The position numbers were made by a program, and so were the translations under genes. From Cellulomonas fimi ATCC 484 (GTDB lineage Bacteria > Actinomycetota > Actinomycetes > Actinomycetales > Cellulomonadaceae), in contig NC_015514.1 in assembly GCF_000212695.1 (NCBI RefSeq), positions 1,860,001 through 1,924,000 of the forward strand: 64,000 bases of DNA. The letters run 5' to 3'. Numbering within the stretch: position 1 is the first letter of the stretch; each line of letters begins with the position of its first letter. This document shows positions 19,824 through 28,968 of this stretch, piece by piece. The notes beneath the pieces were generated by a model. It did not search any database. It saw only the letters and a list, made by a program, of their open reading frames with translations, and was not told where the DNA came from.

Positions 19824-20539
19824 GGCACGCCCGCTTCGGACATGAGCGCCTCGTAGTGCGCGACGGCGTCGTGCGGGTCCCCGTCGTGGACGACCTGCCC
19901 CTCGTGCACGACGAGCACGCGGTCGGCGCGACGCGCGGCGTCGAGGTCGTGCGTGACGAGGACGACCTGCTGGTCGAGCCCTGCGAGCAGGTCGTCGACG
20001 GTGCGGCGCCACCGCAGGTCGAGCAGCGTGGTCGGCTCGTCGCACACGAGCACGTCGGGCTCGGTGGCGAGGACCGCGGCGAGGGCGAGGAGCTGGCGCT
20101 GGCCGCCGGACAGCGCGTGCACGGGCACGTCGGCGCGGTCGTCGAGCCCGAACCGGCGCAGCGCCGCCCGCGCGGCGCGCTCGCGCCCTGCCGCGTCGGG
20201 GTGCCTGCGGCGCAGGGAGAGCGCGACGTCCTCGAGCGGCGTCGGCATGACGATCTGCGCGTTCGGGTCGGTGAAGACGAACCCGACGCGGCGCCGGACG
20301 GCGGGCCCGTCGGTCGCGGTGTCGAGCCCGTCGACGCGGACCGTGCCGCTGGACGGCAGGACGAGGCCGTTGAGCAGCCGCGCGAGCGTCGACTTGCCCG
20401 ACCCGTTGGCCCCGACCACCGCGACCCGCCGCTCGCCGAGCCGCAGCGTCACCGGGCCGAGCAGCCGCACGACCTGCTCGGCACCGCCGTGCGGGTCCGG
20501 GGTCCAGGCGGTGACGACGACGTCGTCGAGCGCGATCAC
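19820..20539 (-). CDS. bioM: ECF transporter ATPase (BioM/EcfA)
   Basis: 239-residue ABC ATPase for biotin import. Walker A is GANGSGKST, with 'FVFTDPNAQIVMPT' at the Q-loop (the ECF type has NPD/DPN here), signature LSGGQRQLLALA and Walker B 'VLVCDEPTTLLDLRWR'. The catalytic Glu is present. The start is GTG 13 bases after the bioY stop; the end overlaps bioN. Confidence 0.9.
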   Translation of the reverse strand: MIALDDVVVTAWTPDPHGGAEQVVRLLGPVTLRLGERRVAVVGANGSGKSTLARLLNGLVLPSSGTVRVDGLDTATDGPAVRRRVGFVFTDPNAQIVMPTPLEDVALSLRRRHPDAAGRERAARAALRRFGLDDRADVPVHALSGGQRQLLALAAVLATEPDVLVCDEPTTLLDLRWRRTVDDLLAGLDQQVVLVTHDLDAARRADRVLVVHEGQVVHDGDPHDAVAHYEALMSEAGVP

Positions 20540-20552
20540 GCGGCGGCTGCCG

Positions 20553-21179
20553 TCAGCGGCGCGTGCGCAGCAGGTCGGGGAACGCGCGCAGGACGGCGAG
20601 CGCGACGGCCGCCGCCAGGAGGTTCTTCACGACGTCGCCGGGCCAGTAGACGACGTCGATCGCGAACGCCTCGGGCAGCGACAGGCCGAGCCGCGCCATG
20701 AGCCCGGCGATGCCGGCGGGATGGATCGTCAGGAAGCTCGCGCCGAGCCCGGCGGCGACCAGCGCGGCGTACCGCCAGGCAGGGCGCACGCGCAGCGCGC
20801 GGCTCGCGAACGCTCCGGCGACGGCCGCCGCGAACGGGAAGGCCAGCAGGTAGCCGACAGAGGGCTTGGTGAGCACGACGAGACCGCCGGTCCCCTCGGC
20901 GAACACCGGCAGGCCGGCGAGGCCGACCGCGAGGTACAGCCCGACGGCGAGCGCCCCGCGGCGCCACCCGAGCACGAGCCCCGCGAGCACCACGCCGAAC
21001 GTCTGCAGCGTGATCGGCACGCCCGACGGCGTCGGGATGCCCGGCAGCACCGCGCACACGGCGACGAACGCGGCGAACGTCGAGACGAGCGCGACGTCGG
21101 CGGCGGTGCTGCTGCGCACGACGGGCGCCGGCTCGAGCGTCGGGGCCGGGGCGTGCGGCTGCTGCGGTGCGTCGGTCAT
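20553..21179 (-). CDS. bioY: biotin-binding S component BioY
   Basis: 208-residue membrane protein with about six helices that binds biotin outside the cell. The BioY signature is clear: 'VPITLQTFGVVLAGLVLGWRRG', 'GLAGLPVFAEGTGGLVVLTK' and 'GYLLAFPFAA', then 'YWPGDVVKNLLAAAVA' at the end. It heads the bioY-bioM-bioN operon. I see no BirA-type operator or riboswitch in the 135 bases upstream. Confidence 0.93.
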   Translation of the reverse strand: MTDAPQQPHAPAPTLEPAPVVRSSTAADVALVSTFAAFVAVCAVLPGIPTPSGVPITLQTFGVVLAGLVLGWRRGALAVGLYLAVGLAGLPVFAEGTGGLVVLTKPSVGYLLAFPFAAAVAGAFASRALRVRPAWRYAALVAAGLGASFLTIHPAGIAGLMARLGLSLPEAFAIDVVYWPGDVVKNLLAAAVALAVLRAFPDLLRTRR

Positions 21180-21314
21180 GGGTCCCCCTGGGACGTCGTG
21201 GCGGCGTGCGGGGCCCGATATGCGGGCGGTTCGCCACGCTATCGGGTCGTAGAATCGTGGTCCTTCGCGCCCGAGGCCAACGCCGGGACGCAAATCTCGG
21301 AGGAAAGCCACCAC

Positions 21315-22913
21315 GTGATCACCGCCCAGGCCGTCGAGCTGCGCATCGGCGCCCGCGTGCTGCTCGAGCCGACGACGTTCCGCATCGCCGCCGGGGACCG
21401 CATCGGTCTCGTGGGTCGCAACGGTGCGGGCAAGACGACGCTGACCCGCACGCTGTCGGGGGAGACGCAGCCCACGGGCGGGCACATCTCGCGGTCGGGC
21501 GACATCGGCTACCTCCCGCAGGACCCGAGCCACGGCGACCTGTCCCAGCTGGCGCTCGACCGCGTGCTCTCGGCGCGCGGGCTCGACGAGATCGTCCGCG
21601 CGATGCGCGTCACCGAGGGCGCGATGGCCGCGGCGGACGACGACGTGCGCGAGACGGCGATGGCCCGCTACGCACGCCTGGAGGCGCGGTTCACGGCCGC
21701 CGGCGGGTACGCGGCCGAGAGCGAGGCGCACCGCATCACCTCGAACCTCGGCCTCGACGACCGCGTGCTGGGCCAGCCGATGGGCACGCTGTCCGGCGGT
21801 CAGCGCCGCCGCGTCGAGCTCGCGCGGATCCTGTTCTCCGGGGTCGACACGCTGCTGCTGGACGAGCCGACGAACCACCTCGACGCCGACTCGATCACGT
21901 GGCTGCGCGACTACCTCAAGGCGTACCCGGGCGGCTTCGTCGTCATCTCCCACGACGCGGACCTGCTGCGCGCGACCGTCAACAAGGTGTTCCACCTGGA
22001 CGCGAACCGCGCGCAGCTCGACCAGTACAACCTCGGCTGGGACGCGTACCTGCTGCAGCGCGAGACGGACGAGAAGCGCCGCCGCCGCGAGCGGGCCAAC
22101 GCGGAGAAGAAGGCCGCGGTCCTGCTCGCGCAGGCCGACAAGATGCGTGCCAAGGCGACGAAGGCGGTCGCGGCGCAGAACATGGCACGCCGTGCCGAGC
22201 GGATGCTGTCGGGCCTGGAGGAGGTGCGCGCGTCGGACAAGGTCGCGCGCCTGCGGTTCCCGGACCCGTCCCCGTGCGGCCGCACGCCCCTCACCGCGGA
22301 GGGCCTGTCGAAGTCCTACGGCTCGCTCGAGGTGTTCACCGACGTGGACCTGGCGATCGACCGGGGGAGCAAGGTCGTCGTCCTCGGTCTCAACGGCGCC
22401 GGCAAGACGACGCTGCTGCGGATCCTCGGCGGCATCGAGGCGTCGGACACGGGCGAGGTCAAGCCGGGCCACGGGCTCAAGCTCGGCTACTACGCGCAGG
22501 AGCACGAGACGCTCGACCTGGAGCGGACGGTCGTGGAGAACCTGCGCACCGCCGCGCCCGACCTGACGGACACGCAGGTCCGGTCCGTGCTGGGCTCGTT
22601 CCTGTTCTCCGGCGACGACGCGGACAAGCCCGCGCGCGTGCTGTCCGGCGGGGAGAAGACGCGTCTCGCGCTCGCGACGCTCGTCGTGTCGAGCGCGAAC
22701 GTGCTGCTGCTCGACGAGCCGACGAACAACCTCGACCCCGCGTCACGCGAGGAGATCCTCGCCGCGCTGCGCAGCTACAAGGGCGCGGTCGTCCTCGTCT
22801 CGCACGACGAGGGGGCCGTCGCGGCGCTCGACCCGGAGCGCGTGCTGCTGCTGCCCGACGGCGACGAGGACCTGTGGGGTCCCGCCTACCTCGACCTCAT
22901 CGCCCTGGCCTGA
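21315..22913 (+). CDS. ABC-F family ATP-binding protein
   Basis: 532-residue soluble protein with two ABC domains joined by the charged P-site linker of the ABC-F family ('EKRRRRERANAEKKAAVLL'). Walker A motifs are GRNGAGKTT and GLNGAGKTT; signatures LSGGQRRRVEL and LSGGEKTRLAL; Walker B 'LLLDEPTNHLD' and 'LLLDEPTNNLD'. ABC-F proteins act on the ribosome (translation factors or antibiotic resistance). The housekeeping Uup/EttA-like type is likely, since nothing else suggests resistance. GTG 21315 has the ribosome site GGAGGAAA; TAGAAT (21250-21255) is a candidate -10. Its end overlaps the convergent SURF1 gene by 17 bases. Confidence 0.9.
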   Translation: MITAQAVELRIGARVLLEPTTFRIAAGDRIGLVGRNGAGKTTLTRTLSGETQPTGGHISRSGDIGYLPQDPSHGDLSQLALDRVLSARGLDEIVRAMRVTEGAMAAADDDVRETAMARYARLEARFTAAGGYAAESEAHRITSNLGLDDRVLGQPMGTLSGGQRRRVELARILFSGVDTLLLDEPTNHLDADSITWLRDYLKAYPGGFVVISHDADLLRATVNKVFHLDANRAQLDQYNLGWDAYLLQRETDEKRRRRERANAEKKAAVLLAQADKMRAKATKAVAAQNMARRAERMLSGLEEVRASDKVARLRFPDPSPCGRTPLTAEGLSKSYGSLEVFTDVDLAIDRGSKVVVLGLNGAGKTTLLRILGGIEASDTGEVKPGHGLKLGYYAQEHETLDLERTVVENLRTAAPDLTDTQVRSVLGSFLFSGDDADKPARVLSGGEKTRLALATLVVSSANVLLLDEPTNNLDPASREEILAALRSYKGAVVLVSHDEGAVAALDPERVLLLPDGDEDLWGPAYLDLIALA

Positions 22914-23838
22914 CGCCCGGGCCGTCGCGCTCGTCGCTCGGCGTGAGCTGCGCGTCGATCAGGGCGTCCTCCTCGTCCTCCGCGCGTCCGCCGCGGCGGC
23001 GCGGCACGTCGGTGCGCTCGGGGCGTCGCGGTGCGGCTGCTGCCGGAGGGGTCGGACCGGGGGGCGGCGTCGCAGCCTCGGCGGCTAGCGTCGACTCGCG
23101 CCGGGCGACCACGACCGACGCGCCGAGCACGAGCACGGCGAACGCCCACCACTGGAACGCGTACGACAGGTGCGACCCGGGGTCGGTGCTGGGGGGCGGG
23201 AGAGCGCCGGGCACCTCGGCCGGGGCGGGGTCCTCCGACCGGCGCTGCGCGTACGCGCCGTACGGGGTCGCGTCCAGCCCACCGGCGGCGAGCACCTGCT
23301 GCGACGCGACCGCCTGCACCTGTCCGGGCGGGGCCGAGCGGTCGGTGGCCCGCTCGTCGAGCCGGAGCCGCGCGGTGAGGGTCACGCTGCCGGACGGGGG
23401 AGCGGGCACGTCGACGGCCGCGCTCGCGTCAGCACCCGTCGGCACCCACCCGCGGTCGACGACGAGCACGTCACCCACCCCTGTCGGTGCGTCCGCGGTC
23501 CCCGCCGAGGCGTCCTCGACCACGAACGGCACGAGCACGTGGTAAGCCGGGTGCCCGTCGACGGGGCGGTTGCGCAGCAGCACGGTCGCGTCCGCGTCGT
23601 AGCGACCGACCACCTCGACGGTCCGCCACTCGTCGTCGGAGCCCAGCGGCTCGTCGGTCGACGGCAGCACCGCGTCGAGCGGGACGGGGTCCGCCGCGAA
23701 GTTCTCCTGCACCACCGCGATCGCGGCGTCGCGCCACACGTGCCGGTTCCACTGCCACCGGCCCAGCAGGACGCACACCGTCGCGAGCACCAGCCCGACG
23801 CAGACGATCCCGACGGCCCGACGCACGGTCGGACTCAC
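22897..23838 (-). CDS. SURF1 family cytochrome oxidase assembly protein
   Basis: 313-residue membrane protein thought to deliver heme A to cytochrome c oxidase. The first helix is at about residues 8-25, ending in 'LGRWQWNRH', which is typical of SURF1. The external loop includes 'VVGRYDADATVLLRNRP' and 'VLVVDRGWVPTGAD', and the second helix begins 'LSYAFQWWAFAVLVLGA'. The C-terminal ~60 residues are a charged, Pro-rich tail. It overlaps the upstream 80-residue gene (GTGA), and its end overlaps the convergent ABC-F gene. Confidence 0.9.
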   Translation of the reverse strand: MSPTVRRAVGIVCVGLVLATVCVLLGRWQWNRHVWRDAAIAVVQENFAADPVPLDAVLPSTDEPLGSDDEWRTVEVVGRYDADATVLLRNRPVDGHPAYHVLVPFVVEDASAGTADAPTGVGDVLVVDRGWVPTGADASAAVDVPAPPSGSVTLTARLRLDERATDRSAPPGQVQAVASQQVLAAGGLDATPYGAYAQRRSEDPAPAEVPGALPPPSTDPGSHLSYAFQWWAFAVLVLGASVVVARRESTLAAEAATPPPGPTPPAAAAPRRPERTDVPRRRGGRAEDEEDALIDAQLTPSDERDGPGVRPGR

Positions 23839-24077
23839 GACGGCGCCACCCGCTCCAGGTCGTCCACGGGGACCACGTCACGCAGGAAGTCGCGCACGCC
23901 GAGGTACTGCGACAGGTGCTCGCGGTGCTCGTCGCACGACAGCCACACCTTGCGCCGCTCGGGCGTGTGCAGCTTGGGGTTGTTCCACAGCAGGCCCCAC
24001 GACGGCTCGGAGCGGCAGCCGCGCGCGCTGCACACGAGCTCGTCGACGGCGTCCGGGACGGGACCCAGCAGGCTCAC
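23835..24077 (-). CDS. small conserved actinobacterial protein, possible zinc binder
   Basis: 80-residue cytoplasmic protein. Cysteines in 'ELVCSARGCRSEPSWGLLWNNP' and 'VWLSCDEHREHLSQYLG' suggest a small metal site (C-X4-C ... C-X2-H). Homologues near SURF1 genes in actinobacteria are sometimes labelled acetone carboxylase, which the length and sequence do not support. GTG 24075-24077 lies within the end of the DUF3099 gene and the stop overlaps the SURF1 start, so it is translated as part of a three-gene unit. Confidence 0.75.
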   Translation of the reverse strand: MSLLGPVPDAVDELVCSARGCRSEPSWGLLWNNPKLHTPERRKVWLSCDEHREHLSQYLGVRDFLRDVVPVDDLERVAPS

Positions 24078-24433
24078 GGACGTCCTCCGAGCTGGTCGTG
24101 CGGGCCGGAGCCGGGGCCCAGCTCGCGGTAGGTCATGAAGGTGGTGTCCTCGTCGCGGCGCTCGCGGCCCGCGTTCGCGAGCAGGACCGCGACGTAGGGC
24201 AGCACGACGGCCGCGACGAGCAGCACGATGGGCACCGCGACGGGCAGGTGCCCCCACGTGAAGAACGCGCCGGCGAAGCACAGGAGCCGGATGCCCATCT
24301 GCGCGAGGTAGCGGCGCTGCCGGCGGGCGAGGTCCTCGGCGAGCGGCTCGGGTGCGGACGTGATGCGCTGCACCTCGTCCTGCTCCGGGCGCGCGCCACG
24401 ACGGCGGTTCCCGGGGCTCGTGCGGCTGCTCAC
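24074..24433 (-). CDS. DUF3099-type small membrane protein
   Basis: 119-residue protein with a basic N-terminus, 'VQRITSAPEPLAEDLARRQRRYLAQMGIRLLCF' in two runs, and two adjacent hydrophobic helices (about residues 49-65 and 68-86). This is the DUF3099 layout, found beside SURF1 in many actinobacteria. I chose GTG 24431-24433 because TACGAT (24440-24445) is 6 nt upstream (leaderless); a second GTG lies 3 bases earlier. Function unknown; position suggests a link to cytochrome oxidase assembly. Confidence 0.78.
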   Translation of the reverse strand: MSSRTSPGNRRRGARPEQDEVQRITSAPEPLAEDLARRQRRYLAQMGIRLLCFAGAFFTWGHLPVAVPIVLLVAAVVLPYVAVLLANAGRERRDEDTTFMTYRELGPGSGPHDQLGGRP

Positions 24434-24566
24434 CACCTGATCGTAGTCCGCGTCCCGGACGCGCGTCCGTCGGGCGCCCGTTGTCCGGATCCCACAACAG
24501 GCCACCACGAACGTGTGCCGGGCCGGTGCCACGGCGCGCCTGCGGTGTCGGATAGCGTCGGGTTCC

Positions 24567-25310
24567 GTGCCTGAGACTCCCGACAACGAGACCGTCCCGA
24601 CGCACCGCCCGCGCAGCGTGCTGGTGACCGGCGCGAACCGCGGTATCGGCCGCTCGATCGCCGAGCGGTTCGTCGCCGCCGGGGACAAGGTGGCGACCCT
24701 GTACCGCTCGGGCGACCTGCCCGACGGCGTGCTCGGCGCGGTCGCCGACGTGCGCGACACCGCCGCGGTCGACGCCGCGTTCAGCGAGATCGAGGCGGCC
24801 CACGGGCCCGTCGAGGTGCTCGTCGCGAACGCGGGCGTGACGCGCGACCAGCTGCTGCTGCGCATGACCGACGAGGAGTTCACGGACGTCCTCGACGTCA
24901 ACCTCACGGGCTCCTTCCGCGTCGTGCGCCGCGCGAGCAAGGGCATGATCCGGCTGCGCCGCGGGCGCATCGTGCTCATCTCGTCCGTGGTCGGCCTCTA
25001 CGGCGGCCCCGGGCAGGTCAACTACGCGGCGTCGAAGGCGGCGCTCGTCGGCATGGCCCGCTCCATCACGCGCGAGCTCGGCGGCCGCGGCATCACCGCG
25101 AACGTCGTCGCCCCCGGCTTCATCGACACCGACATGACGCGCGCCCTGCCCGAGGACAAGCAGAAGGCGTACCTCGAGGCGATCCCCGCCGGGCGGTTCG
25201 CGCAGCCCGACGAGGTCGCCGCCGCCGTCGAGTTCCTCGCCTCCGACGCCGCCGCCTACATCTCGGGCGCCGTGATCCCCGTCGACGGCGGCCTCGGCAT
25301 GGGCCACTGA
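24567..25310 (+). CDS. fabG: 3-oxoacyl-ACP reductase FabG
   Basis: NADPH-dependent SDR enzyme that reduces beta-ketoacyl-ACP in fatty-acid (and possibly mycolate-like) elongation. The 247-residue protein has TGANRGIGRSIAERF (cofactor), NAGVTRDQLLLRM, and the Ser-Tyr-Lys triad in 'ISSVVGLYGGPGQVNYAASK', closing with 'YISGAVIPVDGGLGMGH'. The GTG start has TAGCGT (24553-24558) 8 nt upstream: a leaderless start. Paired with fabI 53 bases downstream, as mabA-inhA are in mycobacteria. Confidence 0.93.
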   Translation: MPETPDNETVPTHRPRSVLVTGANRGIGRSIAERFVAAGDKVATLYRSGDLPDGVLGAVADVRDTAAVDAAFSEIEAAHGPVEVLVANAGVTRDQLLLRMTDEEFTDVLDVNLTGSFRVVRRASKGMIRLRRGRIVLISSVVGLYGGPGQVNYAASKAALVGMARSITRELGGRGITANVVAPGFIDTDMTRALPEDKQKAYLEAIPAGRFAQPDEVAAAVEFLASDAAAYISGAVIPVDGGLGMGH

Positions 25311-25363
25311 CCTCTCCTCCCGCACCAGCACGGGTTCTCCCGCGACAGAACGGAACGACACGC

Positions 25364-26134
25364 ATGGGTCTCCTCGACGGCAAGCAGCTCCTCGTCACCG
25401 GTGTGCTCACCGACGGCTCGATCGCCTTCCACGTGGCGCGGCTCGCGCAGGAGCAGGGCGCGCAGGTCGTGCTCACCTCCTTCGGGCGCCAGTTCCGCCT
25501 CACGCAGGCGATCGCGCGCCGCCTCCCCGTCGAGGCGCAGGTGCTGCAGCTCGACGCGACGTCCGCCGAGGACCTCGACGCGCTCGCGGACCGCGTGCGG
25601 GGGGCCGGCTTCGACCGGCTCGACGGCGTGGTGCACTCGATCGGCTTCGCGCCGCAGTCCGTGATGGGGGGCAACTTCCTGGCGGGCGAGTGGGACGACG
25701 TCGCGACCGCGCTGCACGTGAGCGCCTACTCGTTGAAGTCGCTCGCCGTGGCGGCGCAGCCGCTGCTCTCGCGCGGCTCGGCCGTCGTCGGCCTGACGTT
25801 CGACGCGCGCTACGCGTGGCCCGTCTACGACTGGATGGGCGTCGCGAAGGCCGCCTTCGAGTCGACCGCCCGGTACCTCGCGCGCGACCTCGGCCCGCAC
25901 GGCGTGCGCGTCAACCTCGTCTCCGCGGGCCCGATCCGCACCACGGCCGCGAAGTCGATCCCCGGCTTCGAGGCGATGGAGGGCGGCTGGCCCGAGCGCG
26001 CGCCGCTCGGCTGGGACGTCACGGACCCGGAGCCGACGGCCCGTGCCGTCGCCGCACTGCTGTCCGACTGGTTCCCCGCGACGACGGGCGAGATCGTGCA
26101 CGTCGACGGCGGCGTGCACGCGATGGGTCTGTGA
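25364..26134 (+). CDS. fabI: enoyl-ACP reductase (FabI/InhA)
   Basis: NADH-dependent reductase for the last step of each fatty-acid elongation round; the target class of isoniazid and triclosan. It has 256 residues, with 'LVTGVLTDGSIAFHVARLAQ' at the cofactor site, 'DGVVHSIGFAPQSVMGGNFL', and the Y-X6-K catalytic pair in 'YDWMGVAKAAFESTARYLA'. The end 'TGEIVHVDGGVHAMGL' is usual for InhA-like proteins. It follows fabG closely and shares its promoter in all likelihood. Confidence 0.93.
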   Translation: MGLLDGKQLLVTGVLTDGSIAFHVARLAQEQGAQVVLTSFGRQFRLTQAIARRLPVEAQVLQLDATSAEDLDALADRVRGAGFDRLDGVVHSIGFAPQSVMGGNFLAGEWDDVATALHVSAYSLKSLAVAAQPLLSRGSAVVGLTFDARYAWPVYDWMGVAKAAFESTARYLARDLGPHGVRVNLVSAGPIRTTAAKSIPGFEAMEGGWPERAPLGWDVTDPEPTARAVAALLSDWFPATTGEIVHVDGGVHAMGL

Positions 26135-26149
26135 TGGGACGCTGACCCG

Positions 26150-26683
26150 GTGACGCCCGACCAGGCCCTCGACGGCCCCGCACGCCGACTGCTCCTCCTG
26201 CGCCACGCGAAGGCGGAGCACCCCGAGGGTCTGCCGGACCACCAGCGGCCGCTGTCGCTGGTGGGCCGGCGGCAGTCCGGACGGGTCGGCACGCAGCTCG
26301 CCGAGGCGGGCCTCGTGCCGGACCTCGTGCTGTGCTCGACGAGCCTGCGCACGCGCCAGACGTGGGACCTCGTGCGCGGCACGCTCGGAGCCGACCCGGT
26401 GCTGGACCTGCGCGACGACGTCTACGACGCCGGGCTCTCGACGCTGCTCGACGTCGTGCGCGCCGTGCCCGACGACGCCGCGACCGTCCTCGTCGTGGGC
26501 CACGAGCCGACCATGAGCCGCGTCGCGGCGACCCTGGCCGGACCGGGCTCCGACGAGGCCGCGCTCGCGCGCGTGCAGGTCGGCGTGCCGACGGCGAGCT
26601 GGTCGCTGCTCGGCTTCGCCGGGTCGTGGGCCGACCTCGCGCCGGGTGCGGCGACCCTGCAGCACCTGGGCGTCCCGGGCTGA
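26150..26683 (+). CDS. SixA-like histidine phosphatase
   Basis: 177-residue protein of the histidine phosphatase (phosphoglycerate mutase) superfamily, SixA branch. The catalytic RHA motif is in 'LLLLRHAKAEHPEG' and the second histidine in 'VLVVGHEPTMSRVAATL'. It starts with GTG 15 bases after the fabI stop and is probably the third gene of that operon. Substrates of actinobacterial SixA-like enzymes are unclear; phosphohistidine is the family reference. Confidence 0.86.
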   Translation: MTPDQALDGPARRLLLLRHAKAEHPEGLPDHQRPLSLVGRRQSGRVGTQLAEAGLVPDLVLCSTSLRTRQTWDLVRGTLGADPVLDLRDDVYDAGLSTLLDVVRAVPDDAATVLVVGHEPTMSRVAATLAGPGSDEAALARVQVGVPTASWSLLGFAGSWADLAPGAATLQHLGVPG

Positions 26684-26719
26684 CCCTGCCGCGCCGACGA
26701 CGGCGCCGGGACCGGCGGG

Positions 26720-26739
26720 CGCTCGGCACGGGGCGAGCG
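26720..26739. terminator. possible terminator between convergent sixA-like and serB genes
   Basis: CGCTCG / CGAGCG with an 8-base loop, surrounded by further G/C-rich partial pairing, in the 87-base gap where both genes end. No T-run. Confidence 0.4.
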
Positions 26740-26770
26740 TCGGCCCCGGGGGGTCCGGCCGCAGGAGGGC

Positions 26771-27466
26771 TCAGGCGGGCGCGGCGAACGGCGGCAGGTC
26801 GAGCACCGCGTCGAGGCGGTCGGTGACGACCGCGTCCGCCGACGCGGCGACGAGCGGCTTGGCGTTGAACGCGATCCCGAAGCCCGCGGTCGCGAGCATG
26901 TCCAGGTCGTTGGCGCCGTCGCCGATCGCGATCGTCCGCTCGAGCGGGACGCCGACGGTCCGGGCGTACTCGCGCAGCGTCTGCGCCTTGACCGCGCGGT
27001 CCACGACCGGACCGGCGACGCGACCGGTCAGCACGCCGTCCGCGACCTCCAGACGGTTCGCGTGGACCAGCCGGATCCCCAGCCGCGCGGCGAGCGGCTC
27101 GACGATCTCGAGGAACCCGCCCGAGACGAGCCCGACGGGCCAGCCGCGCGCGTCGAGCTCGGTGACGAGCTCGCGCGCCCCCGGCGACAGCTCGACCTGC
27201 GCGAGCACGTCCGCGCACACCGACTCCGGCAGGCCGGCGAGCGTCGCGACGCGCTCGTGCAGCGACTCCGCGAAGTCGATCTCGCCGCGCATCGCCCGCT
27301 CGGTGATCTCGGTGACGAGCGCGCCGGACCCGGCGTGCTCCGCCAGCATCTCGACGACCTCGCCGGTGATGAGCGTCGAGTCGACGTCCATCACGACGAG
27401 CCGGCGCCGGTCCGGGCCGCCCGAGGGGGCGGCGGTGGCGTCGGTGCGGGGCGCGTCGGGGCTCAC
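26771..27466 (-). CDS. serB: phosphoserine phosphatase SerB
   Basis: HAD-family phosphatase, 231 residues, catalysing the last step of serine synthesis. Motif I is DVDST in 'LVVMDVDSTLITGEVVEMLAE', with the cap-domain 'TERAMRGEIDFAESLHERVATL', motif II 'VGLVSGGFLEIVEPLA' and motif III 'IAIGDGANDLDMLATAG'. GTG 27464-27466 has TAGCCT (27474-27479) 7 nt upstream and no ribosome site; leaderless is likely. Confidence 0.93.
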   Translation of the reverse strand: MSPDAPRTDATAAPSGGPDRRRLVVMDVDSTLITGEVVEMLAEHAGSGALVTEITERAMRGEIDFAESLHERVATLAGLPESVCADVLAQVELSPGARELVTELDARGWPVGLVSGGFLEIVEPLAARLGIRLVHANRLEVADGVLTGRVAGPVVDRAVKAQTLREYARTVGVPLERTIAIGDGANDLDMLATAGFGIAFNAKPLVAASADAVVTDRLDAVLDLPPFAAPA

Positions 27467-27617
27467 GGCACGCAGGCTAGTGCGGGCACGGGCCGCGTCG
27501 TCGCGGGCGCCCGCCTGGTGTGCACCGCGCGGCCCGGCGCCCGCCGTGCCCCGACCGGGAGCACGTCCGGGGCCGTCGTGACGACCCAGCCCCGACGGCT
27601 GGCCCGGAGAGCCGGTG

Positions 27618-28859
27618 TCAGCCGTCGATGACCGCGCCCTTGGGGACGACGGTGATGCCCGAGTCCGTGATCGTGAAGCCGCGGGCCAGGTCGTGCTCGC
27701 GGTCCAGGCCGATGCGCGCACGCTCCGGGACCACGACGTTCTTGTCGATGATCGCGCGGTGCACCTGCGCGTACCGGTGGACGTGCACGTCGTCCATGAG
27801 CACCGAGTCGGTGACCTGCGCCCACGAGTGCAGGCGCACCCCGGGGGAGATGACCGACCCGGACACCGTGGCGCCGGAGACGAGGACGCCGGGGGACACG
27901 ATCGAGTCCGCGGCGTGGCCGAGGCGACCGGCGCCGGCGTGCACGAACTTGGCCGGCGGCAGGCCCGTGTAGCCCGTGTAGAGCGGCCACTCGTCGTTGT
28001 AGAGGTTGAACACCGGCTCGATGGAGATGAGGTCGGTGTTGGCCTCGTAGAACGCGTCGATCGTCCCGACGTCGCGCCAGTAGTCGCGGTCGCGCGGCGT
28101 CGAGCCGGGCACGTCGTTGCGGATGAAGTCGTAGACGGCTGCCGTGCCGCGCGCGACGAAGGCGGGGACGATGTCGCCGCCCATGTCGTGCCGGGACGTC
28201 GGGTTCTCGGCGTCCTCGGTGACGGCGCGCACGAGCGCGTCGGTGTTGGCGACGTAGTTGCCCATGGACGCGAGGATCTCGAGCGGGGAGTCCGGCAGCC
28301 CGACCGGGTCGGTGGGCTTCTCGCGGAACGCCGCGATCTTCGTCGGGTCGGACGGGTGCGTCTCGATGACGCCGAACTGGTCGGCCTCCGCGATCGGCTG
28401 GCGGATCGCCGCGACGGTCAGCTCCGCACCGGACTCGCGGTGCGCCTCGACCATCTGCGAGAAGTCCATCCGGTACACGTGGTCGGCGCCCACCACCACG
28501 ACGATGTCGGGACGCTCGTCCTCGATGATGTTGAGGCACTGGTAGATCGCGTCCGCGCTGCCCAGGTACCAGTGCTTGCCGACCCGCTGCTGCGCGGGGA
28601 CCGCGGCCACGTAGTTGCCGAGCAGCGGCGACATGCGCCACGTCTTCGACACGTGCCGGTCCAGGCTGTGCGACTTGTACTGCGTCAGCACGATGACGTG
28701 CAGGTACCGGGAGTTGATGACGTTCGACAGCGCGAAGTCGACCAGCCGGTAGATGCCGCCGAACGGGACGGCGGGCTTCGCGCGGTGCGCCGTCAGCGGC
28801 ATGAGTCGTTTGCCCTCGCCACCTGCGAGGACGATTGCGAGAACGCGCGGCGCTGCCAT
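27618..28859 (-). CDS. glgC: glucose-1-phosphate adenylyltransferase GlgC
   Basis: Makes ADP-glucose from glucose-1-phosphate and ATP, the committed step of glycogen/alpha-glucan synthesis. It has 413 residues, with '[26 protein letters not shown]' (nucleotide site and activator region, in parts), '[19 protein letters not shown]', 'FREKPTDP' and a left-handed beta-helix C-terminus. The ATG has TAGGGT (28866-28871) 6 nt upstream, a leaderless start. It is divergent from glgA across a 109-base gap. A small stem (27586-27591 with 27597-27602) lies after the stop and may end transcription. Confidence 0.95.
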   Translation of the reverse strand: MAAPRVLAIVLAGGEGKRLMPLTAHRAKPAVPFGGIYRLVDFALSNVINSRYLHVIVLTQYKSHSLDRHVSKTWRMSPLLGNYVAAVPAQQRVGKHWYLGSADAIYQCLNIIEDERPDIVVVVGADHVYRMDFSQMVEAHRESGAELTVAAIRQPIAEADQFGVIETHPSDPTKIAAFREKPTDPVGLPDSPLEILASMGNYVANTDALVRAVTEDAENPTSRHDMGGDIVPAFVARGTAAVYDFIRNDVPGSTPRDRDYWRDVGTIDAFYEANTDLISIEPVFNLYNDEWPLYTGYTGLPPAKFVHAGAGRLGHAADSIVSPGVLVSGATVSGSVISPGVRLHSWAQVTDSVLMDDVHVHRYAQVHRAIIDKNVVVPERARIGLDREHDLARGFTITDSGITVVPKGAVIDG

Positions 28860-28968
28860 GCGACGACCCTAGGCCCACGGGTGGGCCTGCGGCGAGGCGA
28901 GCACGCCGTCTCGCGCTAGCGTGTCGCGCAGAGCCGGTCGTCGACCGGACCCGACACGGGAGGTCCCG

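Noticed and set aside
23835..24077. Acetone carboxylase subunit label for the 80-residue gene
   Set aside because: The length and Cys/His pattern do not fit any carboxylase subunit; position and size fit a small conserved actinobacterial protein.
24434..24566. A regulatory dyad (TTGTCC ... CACAACA) before fabG
   Set aside because: The arms pair only partly (four to five bases) and the leaderless fabG promoter explains the region without it.
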